From Acidobacteriaceae bacterium (lineage in GTDB: Bacteria > Acidobacteriota > Terriglobia > Terriglobales > Acidobacteriaceae), in contig JANXUR010000076.1 of the NCBI GenBank assembly GCA_025356095.1, positions 1 through 64,000 on the forward strand: a stretch of 64,000 nt of DNA, written 5' to 3'. Below are positions 9,957 to 18,536 of this stretch, piece after piece (the first letter of the stretch is position 1; every line of letters begins with the position of its first letter). The position numbers and the translations under genes were made by a program. A model generated the notes under the pieces. It saw only the letters and a list, made by a program, of their open reading frames with translations. It did not search any database and was not told the origin of the DNA.

Positions 9957-10727
9957 TTACCCCGGCAGCTTGTCCAGCATCGCTGCCGTGTTCAGGTTCT
10001 TATCCAGATGCCGTTCCAGCGTCTGCACCAGCAGCTTGCGCAAGTCAGCCGCCACGGCCTTCGGCCACGAAATCCCCGCAAACTTAGGCAACGGCGAGCG
10101 GAACATCTCAGCCGCAATGCGCCGCGATTCTGGCGTCAGTTCCGACGACGCTACCCGCTTATGCTCCCCGCAGCGCAAACCATCGGCCAAGGCGTGGAAG
10201 TAGGCTTTGCGGCCAGCTTCAGCGCCAGGTCCATTGTTGCCGCCAAACCGTGCGCCGCACTTCACGCACTCAGCCAGTTCAGGCATAAAGCCCACCAGTC
10301 GCGTCAGCCAGAGGTCAAAATACGTCAGCGGCATCCAAATTGCGTCGCCCTCCAAATGCCCCAGCGTGGCCACCGCCAAACGAAACACTGCATCATTGGC
10401 CTCACGGTCCGGCATTAGGTCATCAAGCAGCTCTGCTACATGCGCCAGCGCCACCGCTCGCGGATACGTCACCTCGGCCGCCAGCGGCGACCGGATCACA
10501 TCGCACGAATCGAGCCGCGCCAACTCACGACCTTCGCGATCTTCGTAGTACGCCCGCACCAGCGTCAGTGGCTCCAGTGCGCCGCCAAAGCGCTTACGCG
10601 ACTTCATGGCCGAGCGCGCTACTCCGCGTACCTTGCCTTCTCTGCGGGTAAACAACGTTACCAGCAGGTCAGCTTCCCGCATCGGATAGGTGCGCAGCAC
10701 GATCGCTTCGGCTTCCTTCAGGGGCAT
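9957..10727 (-). CDS. recO: DNA repair protein RecO
   Basis: RecO anneals single strands and loads RecA with RecR in the RecFOR pathway. Start ATG 10727 gives [20 protein letters not shown], the standard RecO N-terminal OB-fold opening. The longer frame upstream does not look coding and would run into a terminator hairpin. The 256-residue protein has a zinc-binding module with CVKC and a later CGEH, as in Deinococcus-type RecO. The C-terminal helical region includes [18 protein letters not shown]. It heads the recO-glyQ-glyS run. Confidence 0.93.
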   Translation of the reverse strand: MPLKEAEAIVLRTYPMREADLLVTLFTRREGKVRGVARSAMKSRKRFGGALEPLTLVRAYYEDREGRELARLDSCDVIRSPLAAEVTYPRAVALAHVAELLDDLMPDREANDAVFRLAVATLGHLEGDAIWMPLTYFDLWLTRLVGFMPELAECVKCGARFGGNNGPGAEAGRKAYFHALADGLRCGEHKRVASSELTPESRRIAAEMFRSPLPKFAGISWPKAVAADLRKLLVQTLERHLDKNLNTAAMLDKLPG

Positions 10728-10806
10728 GGGCAGATCACGTTGGCAACACCAAAAGCTCGATTGTAAATGGCGGGCAGTAGCGCGCGAAAACCCGGCAGTA
10801 AAACAC

Positions 10807-10837
10807 AAAAGCACACATCGCGACGATGTGCGCTTTT
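10807..10837 (-). terminator. Hairpin terminator after the ferredoxin gene
   Basis: AAAAGC-CACATCG pairs with CGATGTG-GCTTTT around a 3-nt loop, with one mismatch; in RNA the 3' arm ends in UUUU followed by GUGUUUU on the minus strand. It lies between the ferredoxin stop (10937) and the recO start (10727) and probably separates the two transcripts. Confidence 0.7.
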
Positions 10838-10936
10838 GATCTGCGCTCTTAAGGCGCGCTCTTGCTAAAGCCTATATCCGCCCGGAACCCTGCGGCTTCC
10901 TTCGCGGCCGTCCGGTTCCCATCCGCAAATGCCTTT

Positions 10937-11197
10937 TTATCGCCCGAAGTGCTTGGCGTTGATGGCAGTATACTCGTGCCACTTGGCTGGCAGGTCATCT
11001 TGGGCGAAGATGGCCGAAACCGGGCAAACCGGCACACAGGCGCCGCAATCAATGCACTCTACCGGGTCAATGTAAAGCATGGTGACTTTCTCAAAGCCGG
11101 GTTCGTCCTTCTTGGGGTGGATGCAATCCACCGGGCAGGCATCCACACAAGCCACGTCTTTGGTGCCGATGCAGGGTTCCGCGATTACGTATGCCAT
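10937..11197 (-). CDS. 7Fe/8Fe-type ferredoxin (86 aa)
   Basis: This is a small electron carrier with two iron-sulfur clusters. The N-terminal half MAYVIAEPCIGTKDVACVDA has the Cys spacing of the Thermus/Bacillus-type ferredoxin, with CIGTKDVACVDACPVDC giving one cluster site. ECIDCGACVPVCPVSAI gives a standard CxxCxxCxxxCP 4Fe-4S site. The longer spacing in the first motif suggests a 3Fe-4S or labile 4Fe-4S cluster, as known for this family. Length is typical. The gene stands alone on the minus strand with a strong terminator hairpin behind it. Redox partner is not evident from context. Confidence 0.92.
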   Translation of the reverse strand: MAYVIAEPCIGTKDVACVDACPVDCIHPKKDEPGFEKVTMLYIDPVECIDCGACVPVCPVSAIFAQDDLPAKWHEYTAINAKHFGR

Positions 11198-11290
11198 GGT
11201 CTTCGTCTTCTCCAGAAAAATTTGCTGCGCTAGTTGCGACCCTACAGTTTACCAGAAGCATGGTGAGGCACTAGTGGCAACATCGCATGT

Positions 11291-11365
11291 CCCGCAAACT
11301 GATCCCACGACCGATCCCATGACCCAGTCCATTAGCGATCCCATGACACGGCCCAGACCATTCCC
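11291..11365. repeat. Degenerate tandem repeat, GATCCCATGAC-like unit
   Basis: Between the suhB stop and the ferredoxin start the words GATCCCACGAC, GATCCCATGAC and GATCCCATGAC recur at irregular 13-26-base steps. There is no gene here. It resembles the other short repeats in the window, though more decayed. Confidence 0.5.
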
Positions 11366-11390
11366 CTGACTGGCGTTTACTGACCCACCG

Positions 11391-12242
11391 CTAGAGCTCG
11401 CCCTTGTCCCCGTACTCCATCGGGCTGGCCAGCGGCAGCAAATCGCGACCCGCAAATATCGCGGCAAACTCGGCCAGCAGCGCCTCGTGCATCAGCGTGT
11501 TGGTGGCCAGCACTTCCCGGCTGGCAATCTCAAAGGGCTGGCCCTTGAAGCCGGTCACGGTGCCGCCAGCTTCCCGTACCAGCAATACCCCCGCCGCAGT
11601 GTCCCATGAATTAAGGTTGAACTCCCAAAACCCTTCAAAGCGCCCGCTTGCCACGTTCACTAAGTCCAGCGCCGCAGAGCCAGCGCGGCGCACACCATGC
11701 GTCCGCAAAGAAAGCTGATGGTAGAAATGGATATTCGGGTTCGCGTGCCGCTTTTTGCTAGGGAAGCCGGTTGCGAGCAGGCATTCGGCCAGATTCGCCG
11801 TCTTGGACACATGGATCGGCACCCCGTTGAGCGTGGCACCCTTGCCCCTTGCCGCGGCAAACATCTCATCACGGGTCGGGTCGTAGATAACGCCCGCGAT
11901 CATCTCGCCCTGAAACTCTAGGCCCATGGAAACGCAAAACGCCGGGTACCCGTGGGCAAAATTCGTAGTGCCATCCAGTGGGTCCACATACCAGCGATAG
12001 TCGCTGCCGCAGCCAGAAAGTCCGCTTTCCTCACCCAGAATATCGTGATGGGGAAAGTGCTGCTTCAGGTGCTTGGTAATCAGCGCCTCAGACGTCCGGT
12101 CAGCGATGGTCACCAGATCGGCCTCGCCCTTGTATTCAATCTGTACATTCTGGCGGAAAAACGACATCAACACGGCACCAGCCTCGCGCGCAATTCCGCT
12201 GGTGATGGAAAGCAAATTTTCAGGATGCGAAGTGTTGGTCAT
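11391..12242 (-). CDS. suhB: Inositol-1-monophosphatase family protein
   Basis: This is a Mg-dependent phosphatase of the IMPase/FBPase superfamily, 283 residues. Metal-binding motifs are intact: GEESG, then DPLDGTTNFAHGYP (the DPxDGT motif), and a C-terminal WDTAAGVLLVREAGG. The substrate may be inositol monophosphate or another sugar phosphate; SuhB proteins also act in rRNA antitermination in some bacteria. It is a single gene between hfq upstream and ferredoxin downstream, all on the minus strand. The name suhB reflects family membership and not a proven role. Confidence 0.9.
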   Translation of the reverse strand: MTNTSHPENLLSITSGIAREAGAVLMSFFRQNVQIEYKGEADLVTIADRTSEALITKHLKQHFPHHDILGEESGLSGCGSDYRWYVDPLDGTTNFAHGYPAFCVSMGLEFQGEMIAGVIYDPTRDEMFAAARGKGATLNGVPIHVSKTANLAECLLATGFPSKKRHANPNIHFYHQLSLRTHGVRRAGSAALDLVNVASGRFEGFWEFNLNSWDTAAGVLLVREAGGTVTGFKGQPFEIASREVLATNTLMHEALLAEFAAIFAGRDLLPLASPMEYGDKGEL

Positions 12243-12283
12243 GATGGCTGGCGGAAGCTCCGACTTTCTGCGGAAGATGGTTC

Positions 12284-12347
12284 ACGGCATGGCTGGGCAA
12301 GAATGGCTGGGCAGGAATGGCATAGCAGGAACGGCTGGTGCAGCAAG
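12284..12347. repeat. Degenerate tandem repeat GGCTGGGCARGAAT
   Basis: In the gap between hfq and suhB the words ATGGCTGGGCAAGA, ATGGCTGGGCAGGA, ATGGCATAGCAGGA and ACGGCTGGTGCAGC follow each other with a 14-bp period. It lies in the expected 5' leader of suhB. No coding function is seen. Confidence 0.6.
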
Positions 12348-12363
12348 TTGCCCCGACACCGCT

Positions 12364-12639
12364 CTACTTGCTCCGGCGCACCTTATCTTCCTGAATGTAC
12401 ATAATCTCGTGCTTATAAATGAACAAGTTAGGAGCGCCTTCGCGGGTCAGGCGAATCATGTCGCGGTCGTAGTACTCGATCCATCCGCTCACCATTTCAC
12501 CATCAGCGAGCTTCACCGTGACTGACTTCTGCTTCTCGCCAATGTCTTTCAGAAACGCGATCTCTTCAAACGTTTCCGGCGGCGGCGGCGTTTTTGCTTT
12601 ACGGGGTGCAGATGCGGGGCTGGGGGGGCGCTGGGACAT
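12364..12639 (-). CDS. hfq: Hfq-like RNA chaperone (Sm fold)
   Basis: This is a 91-residue protein with a disordered Pro/Lys-rich N-terminus (about residues 1-22) and then an Sm fold: EEIAFLKDIGEKQKSVTVKL, GEMVSGWIEYYDRDMIRL and the Sm2 block NLFIYKHEIMYIQED. YKH is the conserved Hfq proximal-face signature, and FLKDI replaces the more usual FLN. It should form a hexameric ring that pairs sRNAs with mRNAs. The extra N-terminal tail replaces the C-terminal tail seen in proteobacterial Hfq. It starts a minus-strand run with suhB 121 bases downstream. Confidence 0.85.
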   Translation of the reverse strand: MSQRPPSPASAPRKAKTPPPPETFEEIAFLKDIGEKQKSVTVKLADGEMVSGWIEYYDRDMIRLTREGAPNLFIYKHEIMYIQEDKVRRSK

Positions 12640-12747
12640 AATCCAAGATTCTACATCGGGCGGATAAATTACACGAGAAATCGCCCGAGAACGCGAGGGG
12701 CGCGATTAGAACCACCACCGCGCCCCTGCCCACTGCAAACTCGCGTC

Positions 12748-15700
12748 CTAGAAGCTAATTTTCATGCCAAACTCCAGTTGCCGGGGCGCACCGCTGGCAA
12801 ACACACCGGAACCAGGCCCCACGCGGTTACTGGCCTTGCCCGCGATTGTGTTCGAGGTACCATTCAGCGAGCCTTGGGAACCATCGAGCACGCCGCTCAG
12901 GGCATTATTTGGGGCATCAAAGTTCGAAAAGTTGAACACGTTGTAAAAAGATGCAGAAGGCTCAATCTCCACCCGCTCACGAATCTTGTAAATCCAGCTT
13001 AGCCGCAGCGCCGCATCCTTCTGCCAGCCCAACGTCGCTTGGTTCGAAGGAGCCGAATTGATGCTCTGGATCACGCCACCCAGTTGTGCAAGCTGGCTGG
13101 CGCTGATCAGGCCTGCGCTGACTACGGCCTGCCCTGCGGGCGTCAACTTGCCCGCGTAGGCTGAATTGAAGCTGGAAATAAGGCTATTCAGCTTGCCGAC
13201 GCTATTCACGCCATGGCTGAACGACCCCAGATTCGTTCCCGGCAGAATGTCCCCCTGATTGACGCGCGGATCCCCCGAACCGGTACCGTCTCCGGTAATG
13301 TCAGAGGTGAAGATGCTCCCTCCCGGAAGGTACAGCGTCCTCGAAAGCGGCGAGTTAAAGTGTGCCGTCAGGCCCAACCGCACGTGCGCGGGTAGTTCAA
13401 TCACACCGCCAAATGAAAGCTGATGGGTACGGTCGAGCGCGCTGTTGCCAAAATATTTCTGCGTGTTAGCAAAGTCGTTCGCGTTATTGATGAAGTCTTG
13501 ATCACCATTCTGGCTCTTGAAGCTGGAAAGGGCGTACGAAACCTGCAAGCTGGAGTTGACCACGCCCTTCACCGGATTCTTGATGCTGCTGGCCTTGAGT
13601 GAAAGCTGCAACCCGTTGTAGACCGACCGCCCCGAGGGGTAATTCACCAGCAGTTGGCCAAGATTCGGGTTCTGGCCGGGGAAGGCAACGCCAGTGTCCG
13701 GCGTCGCGCCGAAGGCAACCGCTGGCAAGCCGGAGAAGGGGCCAATGCCGGAGTCAAGTCCATTGCCCTGGTAGTCAGAGATCTTGGCACCCGACTCAAT
13801 GGCGCAATCAATTCCTGCCGATCCGGTGCCGCAACCAAATGCTGCATTCGTCGCATTGATCGCGTTCGCTGCGGCATTCGCATTGAAGTAGCGGGCATCC
13901 CCCACATGGTTTACGTCAATACTCTGCAGGTAGTGCAAGCCCACGTTGCGAATATAGTCTGCGCTGAACACCAGCCCCGGACGCAGCTCGCGCTGAATGC
14001 CAAAGTTCATTTGTAAAGAGCGTGGTGTGGAATAGTTTGGCGCAAACACGCTAGTGCCGAGCGCCGTGCCCGCCGCCAACGTGTTGCCAATAAACACTCC
14101 GTTCGACTGCGCCCCTGCCGTGGCAGTCGCTTGTTGAAAGAGCTTCTGCAACGCAATGATGTCGTTGGAAACGCTGCCAATCGTCTGGCCGCAAATCTGG
14201 GTGGCGATGTCCTTGCCATTGATGCTGGTGACGGCGGTGCCGTCGGGCAGCGTCAGTGTACCCTGCCCTCCGCAGAGCTGCGCTGTACCGTTGAACAGCC
14301 CTTTGGCCAGCTTGCCGGGGCGGTCAAAAAGGCTGCTGTTGAACACGATGTTTTCGTAGTACACACCTGCGCCCGCGCGGATTACCATCTTGCCATTTTT
14401 CTGCGGATCCCAAGCGATGCCAATCTGCGGTCCGAAATTGCTCTTCGGGTTGCGCACCCGGTTGCCCAGCCCCGGCAGCCACTGGTCCAAAAGGTTGCCG
14501 CTACAGGTGCCCAACGCAGGATTCAATTGCGAGCACGGAATCGGAGCCAGGTCGGAATCCACCCGCCCGGTGTCATGCACGTAGCGCAAGCCAAAATTCA
14601 CGCTCAAGTTCGGCTTCAGCTTCCAAGTATCGCCTACATAAAACTGGAAGCGGTTGTCATGCTGCCCGCCGCCGGGATAGCCAAACGCTGGCGTCTCGGT
14701 GAAAAAGCCCTGCCCATTGCCTAAGAGAATCAGATCCACAGGGTAGTTCAGCGGGTCAGACGCGGAGCCACCATTCGGCAGTGTGTCCCCGACCGCACTA
14801 TTGATGGCTGGTGCCACACCCAGGAAGTTGGCTAGCCCGCCACCGCGAATGCGGTTGAATCCCACACCGTAGCGAAAGATGTGGCTGCGCCAGATTTTGG
14901 AGCCGTCATACTTGATCTGCGTGTTCTGCTGGAACGTGGCCTGCGGTGCCAGAAAGTTCGGACCGGAACAGAATGCGTCGGCTCCCCCGGTCAGGCAGAT
15001 GGGGTCAGAACCGATGTTGATGTCCACACCGGGCGCGGGATCGACGATATTGGAGCCGGTCACCGCATCGCCAATGTGATTCTGGAATTTGCTGTAGCCA
15101 AAACGAATGGCATGGGTGAAGCTGCCGGTATTAAAGTCAAAACCCACCACGTGCGCGGGCGTATTGTTCTGATTTTGGAACGGCTGGAAGACATTCGCCA
15201 CATACGACGCGGTATTCAGATTGTTGTCATAGGTGAAGCGATAAAACAGGTGGGCGCCCTTGGGCAACTCATAGTCCAGCCGCCCCAACAGATTCTTTGA
15301 GCGGAAGGGCGAATTATAGCTACCCGTCAGGCTCGCGAAGGGCCCGAAGGGTTGTACCGGCTGCGCCAGAGCTTGCTGGGTGCGTTCGCCCGTTAAAAAG
15401 AAGAACAACTTGTCCTTGAGGATTGGGCCGCCGAGCCGTCCGCCATACTGTTGACGTTGAAACGGGCTATCCACGCCACCCGGCAGCCGTGCGTTCAGCG
15501 AGTGATGGCGGAAGTCATAAAACGTGTCGCCGTGCCACTGGTTGCTGCCCGAGCGCGTGGCCACATTTACCGCGCCAGAGGAAGTCAGCTCCGACGAAAT
15601 ATCCAGCGATGACTGGCCAATCTGGAATTCCTGAATCGCATCTTGCGGAATGTTTTGCGTCGTGGTCCCAACGGTTTCGTCGCTGATGTCAATACCATCT

Positions 15701-16311
15701 ACCTCAATGCGCGTGGTCCGCCCGGCACGACCGCCCACCGAGATCGCCGTGAACCCGTTCTTGGTCGGGTCGAAGTTGCCGCCATCCTGAATCTGTACCC
15801 CCGGCTCGAGCTGGGCCGCGTCTAAAAAGTTGCGGCCGTTAATGGGGAGCTGATCAATCTGCTGGCCCGTGATGACGCCTTGCACCGTCGTCTGCTCGGT
15901 GTTTACGCGCTCCACCGCCGACTGCACTTCAATCACTTCACTCTGCTGTCCGATGGCGAGCTTCACGTTGCCAGAAGAAGTCGTGCCTACTTGCACCACC
16001 AGCGGCAGGCTGGCCGTGGAAAAGCCTTTGGCCTGCACCCGCACCACATAATTGCCCGGCTGCAATGGCCCGGTGGAGTACGCCCCGGTCGAACTGCTCA
16101 CCAATTTCACCGTCTGCCCCGTCGCCGGATTGGCGATGGCAATCAGCGCTCCCGGAACCGCCGCGCCACTCTGGTCGGTGACCGTGCCCTGAATGCTGCC
16201 GCTGGAGGCAGTGGCCTGCGCCATCGCCGTGGGCGCAAACACCGCGAATACCAACATCATGAGCGCAATTGCTGCGCTTCCGCTGTTACGGGTAAACACT
16301 CTCGCAGACAT
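12748..16311 (-). CDS. TonB-dependent receptor-like outer-membrane protein with N-terminal CarboxypepD_reg domain
   Basis: Start ATG 16311 (MSARVFTRNSGSAAIALMML) follows AAGGAG by 8 bases; the longer frame has no ribosome site. The 1187-residue product has a signal peptide (cut near AMAQA), a carboxypeptidase-regulatory-like beta-sandwich (GSIQGTVTDQSGAAVPGA, about residues 35-120), a plug domain (QIDQLPINGRNFLDAAQLEPG) and a long beta-barrel ending in the aromatic FGMKISF typical of outer-membrane proteins. This architecture is greatly expanded in Acidobacteriota and is thought to import oligosaccharides or other large substrates. No SusD partner is nearby, so the substrate is unknown. Confidence 0.92.
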   Translation of the reverse strand: MSARVFTRNSGSAAIALMMLVFAVFAPTAMAQATASSGSIQGTVTDQSGAAVPGALIAIANPATGQTVKLVSSSTGAYSTGPLQPGNYVVRVQAKGFSTASLPLVVQVGTTSSGNVKLAIGQQSEVIEVQSAVERVNTEQTTVQGVITGQQIDQLPINGRNFLDAAQLEPGVQIQDGGNFDPTKNGFTAISVGGRAGRTTRIEVDGIDISDETVGTTTQNIPQDAIQEFQIGQSSLDISSELTSSGAVNVATRSGSNQWHGDTFYDFRHHSLNARLPGGVDSPFQRQQYGGRLGGPILKDKLFFFLTGERTQQALAQPVQPFGPFASLTGSYNSPFRSKNLLGRLDYELPKGAHLFYRFTYDNNLNTASYVANVFQPFQNQNNTPAHVVGFDFNTGSFTHAIRFGYSKFQNHIGDAVTGSNIVDPAPGVDINIGSDPICLTGGADAFCSGPNFLAPQATFQQNTQIKYDGSKIWRSHIFRYGVGFNRIRGGGLANFLGVAPAINSAVGDTLPNGGSASDPLNYPVDLILLGNGQGFFTETPAFGYPGGGQHDNRFQFYVGDTWKLKPNLSVNFGLRYVHDTGRVDSDLAPIPCSQLNPALGTCSGNLLDQWLPGLGNRVRNPKSNFGPQIGIAWDPQKNGKMVIRAGAGVYYENIVFNSSLFDRPGKLAKGLFNGTAQLCGGQGTLTLPDGTAVTSINGKDIATQICGQTIGSVSNDIIALQKLFQQATATAGAQSNGVFIGNTLAAGTALGTSVFAPNYSTPRSLQMNFGIQRELRPGLVFSADYIRNVGLHYLQSIDVNHVGDARYFNANAAANAINATNAAFGCGTGSAGIDCAIESGAKISDYQGNGLDSGIGPFSGLPAVAFGATPDTGVAFPGQNPNLGQLLVNYPSGRSVYNGLQLSLKASSIKNPVKGVVNSSLQVSYALSSFKSQNGDQDFINNANDFANTQKYFGNSALDRTHQLSFGGVIELPAHVRLGLTAHFNSPLSRTLYLPGGSIFTSDITGDGTGSGDPRVNQGDILPGTNLGSFSHGVNSVGKLNSLISSFNSAYAGKLTPAGQAVVSAGLISASQLAQLGGVIQSINSAPSNQATLGWQKDAALRLSWIYKIRERVEIEPSASFYNVFNFSNFDAPNNALSGVLDGSQGSLNGTSNTIAGKASNRVGPGSGVFASGAPRQLEFGMKISF

Positions 16312-16506
16312 GTAGGACTCCTTTATTTCAGGACGAATGCGCCGAGCACGATGCGCTGCGAACAGCTCGGAGCCAATCCGTTGTGTTTTGCCAAGAATAT
16401 CAGGCGGACAGCCGTAAAACAAAGGCTGCACCCAATGCGACCGCACAGTCGCGCCCGTACCTGCGAAACCGGAACGCGCACAAACCAACCTTGCTAGCGC
16501 AGGAAG

Positions 16507-16546
16507 CAGCTCGGCTCACGCTTGGGGGAAGCAGGACGCCGAGCTG
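16507..16546 (-). terminator. 9-bp stem hairpin after the Bax-inhibitor gene
   Basis: CAGCTCGGC (16507-16515) pairs perfectly with GCCGAGCTG (16538-16546) around a 22-nt loop. It lies 13 bases past the stop of the minus-strand BI-1 gene and before the TonB-receptor leader. No U tract follows, so termination is only suggested. Confidence 0.45.
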
Positions 16547-16558
16547 ACAAATGGTTAT

Positions 16559-17287
16559 TTACCGCCTGCGCCCAAACAGCCGCAGCAAGCTCAGGAACAA
16601 ATTGATGAAGTCGAGATAGAGCCGAAGCGCGCCGTAGATCGCTTTTTTGCGTCCCAGGTCCGTGCCTTCATCGCCGAAGGCGTTCATTGCCTTGATCTTC
16701 TGGGTGTCATAGGCGGTGAGTCCGGCAAACACGATGATGCCGACGATGGCATAAATAAAACTCGCCCCTTCGCCCATCACCGATGGAAAGAACATGGACA
16801 GCACGGCAAAACCCACCATGCCAAACAGGCCCATCATGCAGAAGGATGCCACCGGACCGAGGTCGCGCTTGGTGGCATAGCCAAAGGCGCTCAAGCCGGC
16901 AAAGCCAAACGCCGTCACGCCAAATACGCCAGCAACGCTGGCATCGGTGTACCGCAGGAAAATGCTGGAAAAAGTAAGCCCCGTGAGTGCAGCGTAGGCG
17001 AAATAAATCGCGCCCGCAGCCACGCCACTAAGCTTGTTCATCATGCCAGAGAGCACAAACACCGCGCCGAGTTGCGCAATGAGTAATCCCCAGAACAGAA
17101 TTCGGTTGTCAAAGATGGTCGCGACCAGCTCGGGGTTACCCGCCACGTTCCACGCCACCAATCCCGTAACGCATAGTCCGGCCATCATCCAGCCGTACAC
17201 GCGGCTCATAAAGCGGGCGTTTTCCGCCGCCATGTCCGCAGGCGCTAAAACCTGACCGCTTGGAGTGCTTAGATAGGGCTGTTCCAT
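16559..17287 (-). CDS. Bax inhibitor-1/YccA family membrane protein
   Basis: This 242-residue integral membrane protein has about seven hydrophobic segments, including MMAGLCVTGLVAWNVAG, ILFWGLLIAQLGAVFVLSGM and SFIYAIVGIIVFAGLTAYDT. The AYDTQKIK element in the second-last segment and the C-terminal LRLYLDFINLFLSLLRLFG are BI-1/YccA/YbhL hallmarks. Bacterial members are pH-sensitive Ca2+ leak channels or interact with FtsH (YccA). It lies between the VWFA gene upstream and the TonB receptor downstream. Physiological role here is unknown. Confidence 0.93.
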   Translation of the reverse strand: MEQPYLSTPSGQVLAPADMAAENARFMSRVYGWMMAGLCVTGLVAWNVAGNPELVATIFDNRILFWGLLIAQLGAVFVLSGMMNKLSGVAAGAIYFAYAALTGLTFSSIFLRYTDASVAGVFGVTAFGFAGLSAFGYATKRDLGPVASFCMMGLFGMVGFAVLSMFFPSVMGEGASFIYAIVGIIVFAGLTAYDTQKIKAMNAFGDEGTDLGRKKAIYGALRLYLDFINLFLSLLRLFGRRR

Positions 17288-17426
17288 GCCCCAACTCTAC
17301 TGAGCATGGCGGCAGAGTGTCAATGCGCAACTCTGGCTGATTTGGCGAGCGCTCACGGGAGGAGGATCGCAGGTGCCAAGGGTACCCGCGGCACCTGCAT
17401 GCGATTCCACTTGCTCGCGCGCCGCT

Positions 17427-17528
17427 TTAGCGCGATGTCTTAGCGCGATGTCTTAGCGCGACGCCTGAGCGCGACATGTTAGCGCGATGTCTTAGCGCCG
17501 CCTTAGCGCGACGCCTCAGCGAGATGGC
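17427..17528. repeat. 13-bp tandem repeat, about eight copies (TTAGCGCGATGTC)
   Basis: The unit TTAGCGCGATGTC recurs with a strict 13-bp period apart from one 11-bp unit, with variants such as TTAGCGCGACGCC and TGAGCGCGACATG. It fills the end of the gap between the BI-1 and VWFA genes, and the last unit covers the TGA stop and last codons of the VWFA gene. There are no spacers, so it is a minisatellite and not a CRISPR array. Confidence 0.9.
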
Positions 17529-18532
17529 GCCGTGTAGTACCCGGCCCGGTTCCGCACCTGCAGTCCAGTGGCAAGGTTCTCACCTTGTACCTTTAGCTGA
17601 ATGCGCCGGAATTCAGAGTCGGTCAGCTTCTGCGACGGGTAGTAGCCGATCAGATACTGCGTCCGCAACTGGTCGCTAATCTGAGCAAAGGCCGCGTCGA
17701 GCCCCGCGGCGGATGACGCATAGTAGTGCTTGCCGCCGGTGTCTTCGCTCAACTGAATCAGCGCGTGCTCGCCGCCCAATTCCCTGCCCGCATTGGCTTC
17801 CACTGGCACCACGATGATGCTATACACAATCGCCTCCGCCTCTTGCGCCGAGCGCAGCGCCTGCTGATAGTCCACCCGGCTGGCGGTGTCGCCGCCGTCT
17901 GTGATCACAACCATTACTTTGCGGCCCCGGCGATCCTGCAAGGCATTCGCACCCAGCATTACCGCATCGAAAAGCGCCGTCGCCGACCCGGCGCGCAACC
18001 GATCCAGCCCCCGGTCCACTTCCTTCACACTCGGAGTGAACGGCACCACCTCGTCCACAATTTCGTTGAAGCTGTAGAGTGACAGCACGTCCTGTGGCCG
18101 TAAGACCGCGTGGGCAAAGTGTCGTGCCGACTGTACCTCAAGAGGCAAATCCTTGCGGGTGCTGCCACTGGTATCGAGCGAAAGCACAACCGAAAGCGGC
18201 AGCGCCGACTCGCGCTCAAACACGGCAATTTTCTGCTCCCGCCCATCTTCGCTTACGGAGAAATTCTCTTTGGCCAGCCCCGCGACTGGCGCGCCATGCG
18301 CGTCCACCACCGTAGCGAAGACGTTCACCAGCTTTACATCTACTTTCAGCGTGGTCTCTGGCTCTGGAGCAGGGGTAGAGGTAGGGGTAGTTGGCTTGCC
18401 AAAGGGTCGCCAACCGCCGTCGGTGGGCGGAGCCGGTTGAGGAGGCGATTGTGCCTGAGCCCCGAGCGCGCAAGCCAGCGCCAGCAAGGGCATCAATGCG
18501 GATTGCTTGGAAAGGAAGTGGGGAACCATCAT
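17516..18532 (-). CDS. Secreted VWFA-domain protein of acidobacterial type
   Basis: I start at ATG 18532 (MMVPHFLSKQSALM), 4 bases after the moaDE stop; an ATG directly after it at 18529 is equally possible. A signal peptide (LLALACALGAQAQ) is followed by a Pro-rich linker with TPTSTPAPEPE and then a beta-strand region (LVNVFATVVDAHGAPVAGL, NFSVSEDG) and a VWA domain with an intact MIDAS (DTSGST) and TDGGDT. The C-terminal GYYPSQ and YYTAPSR pattern is shared by a large paralogous group in Acidobacteria genomes. Function is unknown; a metal-dependent adhesion role is inferred from the fold. Confidence 0.88.
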   Translation of the reverse strand: MMVPHFLSKQSALMPLLALACALGAQAQSPPQPAPPTDGGWRPFGKPTTPTSTPAPEPETTLKVDVKLVNVFATVVDAHGAPVAGLAKENFSVSEDGREQKIAVFERESALPLSVVLSLDTSGSTRKDLPLEVQSARHFAHAVLRPQDVLSLYSFNEIVDEVVPFTPSVKEVDRGLDRLRAGSATALFDAVMLGANALQDRRGRKVMVVITDGGDTASRVDYQQALRSAQEAEAIVYSIIVVPVEANAGRELGGEHALIQLSEDTGGKHYYASSAAGLDAAFAQISDQLRTQYLIGYYPSQKLTDSEFRRIQLKVQGENLATGLQVRNRAGYYTAPSR

Positions 18533-18536
18533 GAAA

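Noticed and set aside
17427-17528. Possible CRISPR array
   Set aside because: The 13-bp units are contiguous with no spacers and no cas genes are nearby; likewise at 19391, 22191 and 26426.
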